Assembly (NCBI GenBank): GCA_002500505.1
Contig: DLRM01000052.1
Span: 1 to 23,225 of the forward strand
Length of the DNA: 23,225 nucleotides
Source: Planctomycetes bacterium UBA7888
GTDB lineage: Bacteria; Planctomycetota; UBA1135
Reading direction: 5' to 3'
Of the stretch, positions 7,066 through 15,036 are shown piece after piece. Each line of letters starts with the position of its first letter. Position 1 is the stretch's first letter. The translations under genes were made by a program, and so were the position numbers. The notes beneath the pieces are model-generated. The model made no database searches. It was not told the origin of the DNA and saw nothing but the letters and a program-made list of their open reading frames with translations.

Positions 7066-8266
7066 CGCCGCTGCAGCGGACGCCACACCCCTTTCTGAAA
7101 ACGGCACTTCACTTTATGTGCATGTGCCGTTTTGTGTTTCCAAGTGTAGCTATTGTGACTTCAATTCTTGGGAGCTTCATGATGGCGGCGCTTTAGAAAG
7201 AACGGTTGACGCTTTACTCGCCGAAACAAGGATTCGCGCGAAAGGTCTTCGTCCTCAAACTGTTTTCCTCGGTGGCGGAACGCCTTCGTTGTTGCCGCCA
7301 AACCTAGTTGGTAAATTACTTGATGGTCTTCACGATGCCACTGACTTTCGAAACAGTTCTCTTGAAACAACTCTAGAAGCCAACCCTGAGTCCTTTGATT
7401 TTGAAACTGCGCGCGCCGCCTTTGGTGGGGGGGTCACGCGAGCCTCCATCGGCGTTCAGTCGCTTCGACCAGACGTTTTACGCGCATACGACCGTGTCCA
7501 CACAGCTAGTGCTGCGCGCCAGGCTTTTTTTACTGCGCGCAAGGCTGGCTTTCAAAGAATCAATGTTGATTTAATCTATTCATTCCCTGGTCAAAACTCT
7601 GAGGAGTGGTTTGAGGATCTCGAAGAGGTCATGGCTTGGGAACCCGAGCACCTTTCCTGTTATGAACTCTCCTACGAGCCAGGCACTCCTCTCACGAAAG
7701 CGAAAGACTCTGGGCTAATCAAAGCCGAAAATCGCGATGTGGCTCTCCAGCTTTTTAACGAAACTCGAGCTCGCTGTGAAAGTCGAGGGCTTTCTGCCTA
7801 TGAAGTGTCCAATTTTGCAATGCCCGGAGAAGAGTGCCTTCACAACCTGGCCGGCTGGAGAAGCCTGGACTGTGTTGGGGTCGGCGCTGGCGCAGTAACT
7901 TGGCAAGGGGGTGTTCGGCGAAAAAACCTAGCTAAACCAGAGGACTGGATTCGCTCGGTTGAGAGTGGGGCGGAGCAGGCCCATGTAGAGCGTCCCGGGG
8001 CCACAACCCGAATGTTCGACTGTTTTCTAATGGGGCTGAGGCTTTGCAAAGAAGGTGTTTCTATTTCCAGAGTTTTCCAGCAAACTGGACTTCATCCAAA
8101 AGAGGTTTGGGCCAAAGAATTAGAGTCTCTCTTCGGCGAAAGCCTGCTGCTTGAAGAGGGTGATTTCATTCGCGCCACCCCTCGAGGGCTTCGGATTTTA
8201 GATAGTGTTCTAGGGCAACTCCTTCCTGCGGGAAGCGGAGGAGAATTTACCTCGGAGCAGGTATAG
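7043..8266 (+). CDS. hemW: Radical SAM heme chaperone HemW
   Basis: It shows the HemW form of the radical-SAM motif: YVHVPFC-VSK-C-SY-CDF, cysteines at residues 31, 35 and 38, to hold a 4Fe-4S cluster. FLGGGTPSLL follows, then SIGVQSLRPDVLRAYDR and INVDLIYSFPGQ, all usual in HemN/HemW proteins. CDF after the third cysteine fits HemW rather than coproporphyrinogen dehydrogenase HemN, which has CGC. HemW binds heme and is thought to insert it into membrane enzymes. The ATG at 7043, 407 residues, follows GGGCGGG and is preferred. An earlier in-frame GTG at 6989 would overlap the sigma gene by 77 nt instead of 23. The overlap suggests translational coupling with the sigma gene. Confidence 0.92.
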   Translation: MAKNAAHSAAAADATPLSENGTSLYVHVPFCVSKCSYCDFNSWELHDGGALERTVDALLAETRIRAKGLRPQTVFLGGGTPSLLPPNLVGKLLDGLHDATDFRNSSLETTLEANPESFDFETARAAFGGGVTRASIGVQSLRPDVLRAYDRVHTASAARQAFFTARKAGFQRINVDLIYSFPGQNSEEWFEDLEEVMAWEPEHLSCYELSYEPGTPLTKAKDSGLIKAENRDVALQLFNETRARCESRGLSAYEVSNFAMPGEECLHNLAGWRSLDCVGVGAGAVTWQGGVRRKNLAKPEDWIRSVESGAEQAHVERPGATTRMFDCFLMGLRLCKEGVSISRVFQQTGLHPKEVWAKELESLFGESLLLEEGDFIRATPRGLRILDSVLGQLLPAGSGGEFTSEQV

Positions 8267-8289
8267 TTTCCGTCGGGAAGTACAACTCG

Positions 8290-9021
8290 ATGAAACAAGC
8301 ATCCAACACTCTTTCGCGGCTCTTTTTTAGGGGCCTAGGCATCGTCCTGCCGCTGGGCTTGACCGTTGCTTTGTTGCTTTGGTTGTGGAATTTCTTGTCC
8401 ACTACAATTTTTGAACGTGTGGACGCAGCCGTTGTTCATGCCTTGGCCTCTACGGGAATAGATGAGTCTATTCCTGGAGCCATTCGGATTTGGATCTCCG
8501 TTGCGCTCATTGTTGTCCTTATTCTTTTAATGGGTTGGTGGTTCTCCGGTTTCCTAGGCCGAAGGGTTGTGGACTTTTTTGAACGAGCCCTAGGGCGCGT
8601 TCCCATTTTTGGCGCAATCTACCCTTATGTAAAGCAAGTCACCGAATTTTTCTTTGGCGAAGATCGCAAGGTTGAATTCGAGCGAGTGGTTGTAATTCCA
8701 TATCCCCGAACCGAAGTTTTCTCGATTGGCTTTCTTACAGGGAACTGCCTTCGTACTTTGAACGATGCTCGTGGCCATGAACTGATTTCTGTTTTCGTTC
8801 CTTCCTCTCCGATGCCTGCAACCGGCTATACCTTGTTTGTTCCTGCTGCAGACATCATCCCCGTCAATATGGGTGTTGAAGAGGCGCTTCGAACGGTTAT
8901 TTCGGGAGGTGTTTTGGTGCCGCCAGCTGAAAAAGTTGAGCCTAGCTCTTTGGCAAAACGCCTTGTTGATGCTCCACCGCCAGCGGATTCCTCGGGTCAT
9001 CCATCAATAGAACCTGAATAA
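8290..9021 (+). CDS. DUF502 family membrane protein
   Basis: The 243-residue protein has two strong hydrophobic segments, about residues 14-36 (GLGIVLPLGLTVALLLWLW) and about 63-88 (AIRIWISVALIVVLILLMGWW). Family-typical motifs follow: GRVPIFGAIYPYVKQ (about 101-115), then VVVIPYPR and GFLTG, and TGYTLFVPAADI near 178-189. DUF502 proteins are inner-membrane proteins without a settled biochemical role. The C-terminus is Pro/Ser-rich. SD-like GGGAAG precedes the ATG at 9-10 nt. The stop overlaps the pyrF start as TAATG. Confidence 0.85.
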   Translation: MKQASNTLSRLFFRGLGIVLPLGLTVALLLWLWNFLSTTIFERVDAAVVHALASTGIDESIPGAIRIWISVALIVVLILLMGWWFSGFLGRRVVDFFERALGRVPIFGAIYPYVKQVTEFFFGEDRKVEFERVVVIPYPRTEVFSIGFLTGNCLRTLNDARGHELISVFVPSSPMPATGYTLFVPAADIIPVNMGVEEALRTVISGGVLVPPAEKVEPSSLAKRLVDAPPPADSSGHPSIEPE

Positions 9022-9920
9022 TGTTTATTGAACGACTTTGGAGAGCGATTGATGCGAAAGGCACTCCCGCCATGGTTGGCCTAGACCCCCGGCCAGATCA
9101 TTTTCCTGAAGAGTTTCTAGTTAAGGGTGACGCCGAAGCCTGCGCCAAGGCGGCTATTGCTTTTCACCGAGAGCTACTTGAGTTGATTGCCCCGAAGGTT
9201 GCGGTCGTAAAGCCTCAGGCCGCGTTCTTCGAACAGTGGGGGCCCGCGGGAACGAAAGCTCTTGCCGACTGTTGTGCCGTTGCGCGCGAACTTGGGCTCT
9301 TAGTTGTAATGGACGCCAAGAGGGGAGACATTGGTTCGACTTCGGAGGCTTACGCGGAAGCCTTCTTTTCAGGGAATGGGTTCCCCCCCGCGGATGCACT
9401 CACTATCAATCCTTATTTAGGCGAGGACGCCTGTCGGCCCTTTTTAGATGCCGCCAAAAAGCATGACGCCGGACTCTTTGTCCTTGTAAAAACGTCCAAT
9501 CCGGGAGCGGGCTTTTTCCAGGACCATGGATCACCACCACTTGCGGAGCGCGTGGCCGAAATGGTGGCCTCTTGGGCCGAAGACTGGCATGGTGAGAGCG
9601 GTTGGTCTTCTGTCGGCGCTGTTGTTGGCGCCACTCGACCCGAAGAGCTCGCCCGCTTTCGAGAATTGATGCCACGTTCGCCCATCCTTCTTCCTGGATT
9701 TGGGTTTCAGGGTGGCACAGCAGACGGACTCCAGGCGGCTTTTGATTCAAACGGCCACGGTGCCGTCGTGAACTCGAGCCGCGGAATCCTCTGGGCACAC
9801 GAACGCAAAGATCTCGCCCACCTTTCGGGCTGGAAAGATCGGACACAGGCTGCCGTAAATGAAATGGTGAAACAACTCTCTGCGCTTGTTCCGTCCCCCG
9901 GATTCACCAGAAACTCTTAG
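9021..9920 (+). CDS. pyrF: Orotidine 5'-phosphate decarboxylase (type 2)
   Basis: It makes UMP by decarboxylating OMP, the last step of pyrimidine synthesis. The 299-residue protein is the long type-2 form. Key motifs are GLDPRP (20-25), VVKPQAAFFE (62-71), and the catalytic DAKRGDIGST (98-107) with D98, K100 and D103 forming the charged array. VNSSRGILWA near the C-terminus is the phosphate-binding segment. It overlaps the DUF502 stop by one base (TAATG), so the two are likely co-translated. Confidence 0.95.
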   Translation: MFIERLWRAIDAKGTPAMVGLDPRPDHFPEEFLVKGDAEACAKAAIAFHRELLELIAPKVAVVKPQAAFFEQWGPAGTKALADCCAVARELGLLVVMDAKRGDIGSTSEAYAEAFFSGNGFPPADALTINPYLGEDACRPFLDAAKKHDAGLFVLVKTSNPGAGFFQDHGSPPLAERVAEMVASWAEDWHGESGWSSVGAVVGATRPEELARFRELMPRSPILLPGFGFQGGTADGLQAAFDSNGHGAVVNSSRGILWAHERKDLAHLSGWKDRTQAAVNEMVKQLSALVPSPGFTRNS

Positions 9921-9952
9921 AAACAAGCGTCTGTTCTCGTTATTGTGGGGAT

Positions 9953-10828
9953 GTGCAGGTCATCTCCATCATTAACCAAAAGGGCGGGGTAGGAAAAACC
10001 ACCGCCAGCGTGAATATCGCCGCAGCCTTGGCAGCCTCCGGCATTCGTTCTCTCATCGTGGACCTTGACCCTCAGGCCCACCTTTCAATTAGCCTCGATC
10101 GCCTCCCCGAACCCGGTGCGCCGTCGGTCTACACCCTGATGTCGGGAACCCACTCCATTGAAGAGGTGGTTCAGTCAACGGCGCAAGAAAACCTCTTTGT
10201 GGCTCCAACCAATTTGGATCTCACCGGCGCCGAAACCGAATTCGCAAGCGAAATCGGCCGAGAGTCCATTCTTCGCGATGCTCTTAAAAAGTTTGCAAAG
10301 TCGAAAATGGCTCCTGAGGTCGTGATTTTGGACTGCCCGCCTTCCTTAGGGCTCCTCTCCTTAAACGCCCTCGTTTGTTCCCAATATGTCATTATTCCCC
10401 TCCAAGCTGAGTTTTTTGCTCTCCAGGGGATGGCCCAGCTCCTTGATGTGGTGGAGAGAGTCAAGCGGCGACTCAACCCAGGCCTGGACCTCCTAGGGAT
10501 TTTGGTTTCCATGTTCCAAAAACAGCGAAATCTGTCTCGCGAGGTTTTAGATGAGCTTCATGGCCATTTTGGAGACCTTGTTTTTAAAACCCTGGTTCGG
10601 GTCAATGTTCGGCTCGCAGAGGCGCCTAGCCACGGACAAACCATTTATGAATATGCCCCAGAGTCGGCTGGCGCCGCTGACTTTTCTGCGCTGGCGGGTG
10701 AGGTTGCCGACCGGCTCGGCTTTGGAGCAAAAAAAGGGGTAGAAAAGCCCGTCACCGAAAGCTCCCAGGATTCTCCAGGCTCCACAGAGGCACCGCCGGA
10801 ACCTGTCGCAGAAATGGAAGCCGGTTAA
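9953..10828 (+). CDS. parA: Chromosome partitioning ATPase ParA (Soj family)
   Basis: This is the ParA/MinD-family ATPase that drives origin segregation with ParB. It has a deviant Walker A, QKGGVGKTT (9-17), with the signature K10 and the catalytic K15. DLDPQAHLS (38-46) is the Walker A' segment, and VVILDCPPSLG (123-133) is the Walker B. The start is GTG at 9953; the protein begins directly with VISIINQKGG, which is normal for this family. A disordered acidic, Pro-rich tail of about 30 residues ends the protein. parB is separated by five genes. The cysteine desulfurase gene starts 9 bp after its stop. Confidence 0.95.
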   Translation: MQVISIINQKGGVGKTTASVNIAAALAASGIRSLIVDLDPQAHLSISLDRLPEPGAPSVYTLMSGTHSIEEVVQSTAQENLFVAPTNLDLTGAETEFASEIGRESILRDALKKFAKSKMAPEVVILDCPPSLGLLSLNALVCSQYVIIPLQAEFFALQGMAQLLDVVERVKRRLNPGLDLLGILVSMFQKQRNLSREVLDELHGHFGDLVFKTLVRVNVRLAEAPSHGQTIYEYAPESAGAADFSALAGEVADRLGFGAKKGVEKPVTESSQDSPGSTEAPPEPVAEMEAG

Positions 10829-10837
10829 AATCCTTTT

Positions 10838-11998
10838 GTGATTTACCTGGACCACAACGCCAGCATGGAAGTGCGGCCCGAGGCGCTTGCGGCATTTCAG
10901 CGTGCGGGCCGTGAAGCCCACGCAAACCCGGCTGCGCTTCACCGCGCTGGCCGCCGAGCCCAAGGCGTTTTAGAAGATGCGCGAGATCGCGTTGCGGCCG
11001 TGCTGCGCTGTTCCGCTTCGGAAATTATTTTTTGTTCCTCTGCGACAGAAGCAAACAATATTTCCATCCTTGGCGCCGCGCGCGCAATGGAACGGGTTCA
11101 TGGCAAGTCACCCCACCTTGTATCTTCAAAAGCGGAACACCCCAGCGTGTTGGGCCCTCTTCGACACCTACAACAAATGGGCTGCCGGCTTTCCTTGGTG
11201 CCGCTCGAAAATGGAGCGAGGGTCCCTGTTGAAAAACTGCTCCAAGCCGCTGAAGGGGGAGAGGGCGTAAACCTATTCGCATTGCAGTGGGCAAACAACG
11301 AAACTGGCACCGTGCAAGACTGGGACGCGCTAGCTTCTGCTGTTCTGGATTCAAGCTTCTTGCATTGTGATGCCGTGCAGGGGATTGGAAAGTTGCCCTT
11401 TGCTGACTCAATTTTTTCCTCCCATGCGTTGGTCGTGTCCGGCCACAAAATTGGCGCCCCAAAGGGAGTCGCCGCCCTTCGGCTTTCGCCGCTTGCCATG
11501 CTGGACCCAGTCTCTTTTGGTGGGGGACACCAGCGAGGCTTTCGCCCCGGCACCGAGTCTCCCGATCTTGCCACATCTTTTGCAACAGCCCTGGAACTCG
11601 CCGTTGCCGAGCAGGCCGCCTTCGCGCGAGAAACCCTTTCTGCCAAAACGGCTTTGCTTGAAATTCTAAAAAACGAATTTCCGCAACTTGTTTGCCAGCA
11701 ACCAGAAGAGGGCAATTCCCTACCCAACACATGCAGCTTGAGCTTTCCAAACATGGACGGACGCAAACTTCTTCCGGCGCTTGACGCAGAGGGTCTTGCC
11801 GTGTCTTCGGGGTCCGCCTGCTCGGCGGGCGCACCGAAACCGTCCTCGGTTTTGTTGGCTTGCGGCGTTTCGGCGGAACTCGCCCGCGCCACTGTGCGGA
11901 TTAGTTTTGGTTGTGGACAAGGTGAGGTGATTGGAAAAAAAGTTGGAGCGGTGGTCGTTGCCGTTCTTGACCGCATTTACAAAGTTGGAAACCTCTAA
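10838..11998 (+). CDS. Cysteine desulfurase (NifS/IscS family)
   Basis: This PLP enzyme moves sulfur from cysteine for Fe-S clusters or tRNA thiolation. Seen: YLDHNAS (4-9) near the N-terminus, EHPSV with the PLP-stacking H101, NNETGT (154-158), DAVQGIGK with Q181, SGHKIGAPKG with the Schiff-base K204, GGGHQRGFRPGTE (228-240), and the group I catalytic loop SSGSACSAGAPKPS with C328. The 386 residues are a normal length. The N-terminal motif ends in Ser-Met where the common form is Thr-Thr, a minor variation. It starts at GTG. No scaffold or IscU gene follows, so it may supply sulfur broadly. Confidence 0.92.
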   Translation: MIYLDHNASMEVRPEALAAFQRAGREAHANPAALHRAGRRAQGVLEDARDRVAAVLRCSASEIIFCSSATEANNISILGAARAMERVHGKSPHLVSSKAEHPSVLGPLRHLQQMGCRLSLVPLENGARVPVEKLLQAAEGGEGVNLFALQWANNETGTVQDWDALASAVLDSSFLHCDAVQGIGKLPFADSIFSSHALVVSGHKIGAPKGVAALRLSPLAMLDPVSFGGGHQRGFRPGTESPDLATSFATALELAVAEQAAFARETLSAKTALLEILKNEFPQLVCQQPEEGNSLPNTCSLSFPNMDGRKLLPALDAEGLAVSSGSACSAGAPKPSSVLLACGVSAELARATVRISFGCGQGEVIGKKVGAVVVAVLDRIYKVGNL

Positions 11999-12048
11999 GC
12001 CTCTATGAAGGCACACTTGGGAAAGTTGTTGTTTATTCAATAAAAAAG

Positions 12049-13548
12049 TTGGGGCGGGAAAAGCTATTCTATTGCCCTCGCGGCGAAGAACGTAAAATCC
12101 TTTGCCTAAACAACTTACAGCGCCCACCACACCATCCCGCCACCTTGAACCCGTCTGCAAAATCAATCGACGAGCTTACCTGGCGCAGAGTTTTGGGAAG
12201 CCTTGGAGAGCGGCTCGGTAAAGCCGAAATTGAACGGTGGCTTAGTGATGTTCAACTCCTTTCTATTCAAGGAGATGTGGCGATTTTGTCAATTCCGTCC
12301 CGTCTTCACCGAGAGTGGATTGTCACGCGATACGAAAAAGCCATCTGCGCAGAACTTGCTGTTTCGCGTTGCCAGTTTGAATTACGCGAGGTCGACCTTG
12401 ACCAGATTTTTTCAGATCCTCCCTCGCCCACTTCTGGCCAATCAGCTCCAACGCCCCGAAAGCCTGCACCGGAATTGCCCTCGGCCAAACCTTCCGAGAT
12501 TCATGCCTCCAGGCCGCTCGTCTTAAAACCCGACTACACTTTTGAGGATTTCGTTGTCGGTCCATGCAACCGCTTTGCTCATGCTGCTGCTCGCGGCGTA
12601 GCTGACCGACCAGCGATTGCCTTTAATCCTTTGTTTTTACATGGGCGCGTGGGCTTAGGCAAAACCCACCTCATACAAGCCGTGGCCCATCGTCTTCTTG
12701 AAGATGAACCCAATTTAAACATTGTGTTCCTCTCGTGTGAGCAATTTGTGAATCACTTCATTCAGGCTCTTCAGGCTGGCGATATCAACTCTTTCCGTCA
12801 GCGCTATCGCGCTGCCGATGTTTTGATTGTGGACGACATTCAATTGCTTGCAAATAAGGCTCGTACACAAGAGGAGTTTTTCCATACTTTTAACGAGTTG
12901 CACAATGCTGGAAAGCAAATTGTTCTTTCCAGTGACTCAACACCGCAAGACATACCCTCTTTACAAGAGCGCCTTGTGAGTCGATTCAAGTGGGGCTTGG
13001 TTGCCGAGATTGAGCCGCCGTGTTTTGAAACCCGAGTGGCCATTCTCAAGCAAAAAGCCGATGTGGGCGGAATTGAGCTTCCTCAAGATGTAGCCAATCT
13101 CGTCGCTGAGCACGTTCCCAACAATGTGCGCGAGCTTGAGGGCACCCTTACTCGCATTCGGGCCATGGCCAGCTTGACGAATCGCCCGATTGACTTTGCC
13201 CTTGCTCGTGAAGTTCTCGCTTCGTCCTCTCTAATACGCGCCCGCTCAATTCGAATTGACGACATTTTGGAAACTGTTTGCCGCCATTTTAGTTCAAGCG
13301 TTTCTGAGCTCCAGTCAAAAAAACGTACCCAGTCGGTTGTTTTCCCGCGCCAAGTTGCCATGTTCCTCGCTAGGCGCATGACCGAATTGTCTCTAGGGGA
13401 AATCGGTGGTTACTTTGGTGGGCGAGATCACAGCACAGTGGTTTATGCTTTAGAAAAAATTGAGGCTCGGCGTCGGGTAGATAGTGACTTTTCCCTTCTC
13501 CTTGGAGAACTTGAAAGGCGCACTCGAGAAGACATCGAGGGCAAGTAA
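12049..13548 (+). CDS. dnaA: Chromosomal replication initiator DnaA
   Basis: The AAA+ initiator binds DnaA boxes and opens oriC. Domain I begins near WRRVLGSLGERL (45-56) in the long reading. A Pro-rich domain II linker spans about 120-155. Domain III has Walker A GRVGLGKTH (199-207), Walker B VLIVDDIQ (258-265), the Arg-finger segment RLVSRFKWGL (308-317) and sensor II NNVRELEGTLTR (358-369). Domain IV has the DnaA-box signature GGRDHSTVVYAL (457-468). Start choice is open: the only in-frame candidates before domain I are TTG at 12049 (499 residues) and TTG at 12145 (467 residues, MNPSAKSIDELTW), and neither has a good Shine-Dalgarno. The shorter one matches usual DnaA length. Confidence 0.95.
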   Translation: MGREKLFYCPRGEERKILCLNNLQRPPHHPATLNPSAKSIDELTWRRVLGSLGERLGKAEIERWLSDVQLLSIQGDVAILSIPSRLHREWIVTRYEKAICAELAVSRCQFELREVDLDQIFSDPPSPTSGQSAPTPRKPAPELPSAKPSEIHASRPLVLKPDYTFEDFVVGPCNRFAHAAARGVADRPAIAFNPLFLHGRVGLGKTHLIQAVAHRLLEDEPNLNIVFLSCEQFVNHFIQALQAGDINSFRQRYRAADVLIVDDIQLLANKARTQEEFFHTFNELHNAGKQIVLSSDSTPQDIPSLQERLVSRFKWGLVAEIEPPCFETRVAILKQKADVGGIELPQDVANLVAEHVPNNVRELEGTLTRIRAMASLTNRPIDFALAREVLASSSLIRARSIRIDDILETVCRHFSSSVSELQSKKRTQSVVFPRQVAMFLARRMTELSLGEIGGYFGGRDHSTVVYALEKIEARRRVDSDFSLLLGELERRTREDIEGK

Positions 13549-13564
13549 ATGACCCCCCTAAACA

Positions 13565-13604
13565 AGCTGGCGCGGCCTAAAATTACCGCGCCAGCTTTCG
13601 TTTT
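13565..13604 (+). terminator. Rho-independent terminator after dnaA
   Basis: A perfect 11-bp stem, AGCTGGCGCGG (13565-13575) with CCGCGCCAGCT (13586-13596) and a 10-nt loop, is followed by a T-rich tract (TTCGTTTT). It starts 17 nt after the dnaA stop and would stop transcripts before oriC. Confidence 0.85.
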
Positions 13605-13728
13605 GCCCCTGGAAAACTTGTGGAAAGGTCGGGAAAACCCGCGTAGCACTTCCTCCTTTTTCCACATTTTTCCACACCAAAAAGGTCTCAAATTCTGGCC
13701 TTTGGAAAAGACCCTGGTCTTCCACATA

Positions 13729-13737
13729 CCCCCCCCC
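13729..13737. repeat. C9 homopolymer in oriC
   Basis: Nine consecutive C between the fourth and fifth DnaA boxes. A tract of the same length lies at 1946-1954. Confidence 0.8.
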
Positions 13738-13848
13738 GGCTCTTTCCGTGTTTTCCACACACTAGAACAGGAGTTGGAAATTCATAACCATCTACAAATA
13801 AACACCTTAGGAGCGGAGAAGTTGCTTTTTCCACAGCTTCGGCGCCCC

Positions 13849-13854
13849 TATACT
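13849..13854 (+). promoter_or_regulatory. Candidate -10 element of dnaN promoter
   Basis: TATACT, 5/6 match to TATAAT, lies 48 bp before the dnaN ATG. The matching -35 position (around 13826-13831) falls in a T-rich stretch that overlaps the last DnaA box and is a poor match, so the assignment rests mainly on the -10. Confidence 0.4.
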
Positions 13855-13902
13855 GTTAAGACTAATTTCTTTTAATAAAGTAATAAATAAAGAAGCCCCC
13901 TC

Positions 13903-15036
13903 ATGAAATTCCTCATTGACCGCATTGCCTTCAGAGATGCCCTTCAGCGTGTTGAAATGGCCATTGATCGAAAGCCATCTCGCCCAGTTCTCGGTGGAGT
14001 GGTTGTCGAAGTTCAGAACGACCGCCTCGTTGTTGTCGCAAGCGATTTGGACATTTCGGTTCGTTACACATTGAACCAAGTCCAGGTGGACAGTCCGGGC
14101 TGGGCTTTGGTTCCAGGTCGCGAACTCGTGGATGTTTTTAAGGACATTGAAGCTGACACTGTCACAGTTTCCTTGTCCGACCAGCAGCAGTTTGAAATTG
14201 TTGGCGGAGAAGACCACTGCTCCTTGGTAACAATGGAAAGCAGTGCAGCTATTGGCGAAGGTCCAGAAGGTTTTCCTACAGTTCCAGTTCTTGAAGGTGA
14301 GCCGAGTATCACGATTGCAAAAGACACTTTTATGCAGATGATTGGTTCAACGCGCTTTGCAACTTCGCGTGTGCATGACACCCGTTTTGCAACCGAAGGC
14401 GTTTTGTTTGAGGCTGAAAATGGCGAACTGACCATGGTTGGCACTGACGGTCGCCGGCTTGCTTGGATCCGTCGCCAAGCTGAAAGTGGAAAAGAAAAAC
14501 AACGCTCTGTTTTATTACCAAAGATGCTCGATCAAATTGTTCGCTTTGGGCAAGATGAAAAAACAGAAACCATTGAAGTATTTTTTCTCGGCAACCGGGT
14601 CGGTTTCCGAATTGGAAATCTTGAATCCTTTGGCCGCGTCCTCGAGGGCGAGTTCCCTAACTACGACAATGTAATCCCAAAAAATGGCAAGCACATTATT
14701 CGTGCCCATCGAGAAAGCATGTCTAGAAAACTTAAGCTTGCCAGCCACCTCACCGCTGACGCTGCCCAAGTTGTGCGCATTGATTTAAAAACTGATGCGA
14801 TGCAAATTTCTGCTGAGCATGAGGGGCGCGGAAAATCTGATTCCACAATTGAGGTGGATTACACCGGCGGAGAATTCAGCGCTTCTTTCAACCCAAGCTA
14901 TTTACTAGATGGTTTAAAGGTTGCTCATGCCGAACAGGTTGAGCTTCAAATGGGCGAAGCAACTCGACCAGCGAAGTTTGTTTTAGGCGATAACTTTGAA
15001 TATGTCGTTATGCCTCTTTCTAATCACGGATCGTGA
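13903..15036 (+). CDS. dnaN: DNA polymerase III beta subunit (sliding clamp)
   Basis: This is the ring-shaped processivity clamp for DNA polymerase. The 377 residues are a normal length. It begins MKFLIDRIAFRDALQRVE, the family-typical start. It contains PSRPVLGGVVVEV (about 25-37), a GTDGRRLAW motif in domain 2, and EGEFPNYDNVIP, and ends FVLGDNFEYVVMPLSN, the family-typical hydrophobic C-terminal pocket region with YVVMP. It sits directly downstream of the AT-rich part of oriC. Its stop overlaps the start of the DUF721 gene (GTGA, 4 nt), pointing to coupled translation. Confidence 0.97.
   Translation: MKFLIDRIAFRDALQRVEMAIDRKPSRPVLGGVVVEVQNDRLVVVASDLDISVRYTLNQVQVDSPGWALVPGRELVDVFKDIEADTVTVSLSDQQQFEIVGGEDHCSLVTMESSAAIGEGPEGFPTVPVLEGEPSITIAKDTFMQMIGSTRFATSRVHDTRFATEGVLFEAENGELTMVGTDGRRLAWIRRQAESGKEKQRSVLLPKMLDQIVRFGQDEKTETIEVFFLGNRVGFRIGNLESFGRVLEGEFPNYDNVIPKNGKHIIRAHRESMSRKLKLASHLTADAAQVVRIDLKTDAMQISAEHEGRGKSDSTIEVDYTGGEFSASFNPSYLLDGLKVAHAEQVELQMGEATRPAKFVLGDNFEYVVMPLSNHGS

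Larger units (their letters stand above)
13549..13902. other. oriC: Likely replication origin (oriC): DnaA boxes plus AT-rich unwinding element
   Basis: This is the 354-bp non-coding gap between dnaA and dnaN. I see six DnaA-box-like 9-mers. TTTTCCACA occurs at 13658-13666, 13668-13676, 13751-13759 and 13827-13835. TCTTCCACA is at 13718-13726. CTTTCCACA is on the minus strand at 13619-13627. Five of six point the same way, and the 13658 and 13668 copies start exactly 10 bp apart. After the last box comes a GC-rich spacer (13836-13848), then an AT-rich segment (13849-13891) suited to duplex opening. An inverted repeat AAGACC-CT-GGTCTT (13708-13721) overlaps the fourth box. A C9 tract lies at 13729-13737. 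The dnaA terminator occupies the left edge. Confidence 0.85.

Noticed and set aside
8262..8267. TATAGT resembling a -10 element at the hemW stop
   Set aside because: No -35 match at 16-18 bp upstream; it may be chance, and DUF502 can be served by the upstream transcript.
11025..11976. Two long minus-strand open frames (269 and 292 codons) across the cysteine desulfurase gene
   Set aside because: They are antisense shadows of a gene with a complete set of catalytic motifs; their translations are Arg/Pro/Ser-rich with no recognisable domain.
11999..12012. Short hairpin GCCT/AGGC after the cysteine desulfurase
   Set aside because: Only 4 bp with no T-run, so not a terminator.
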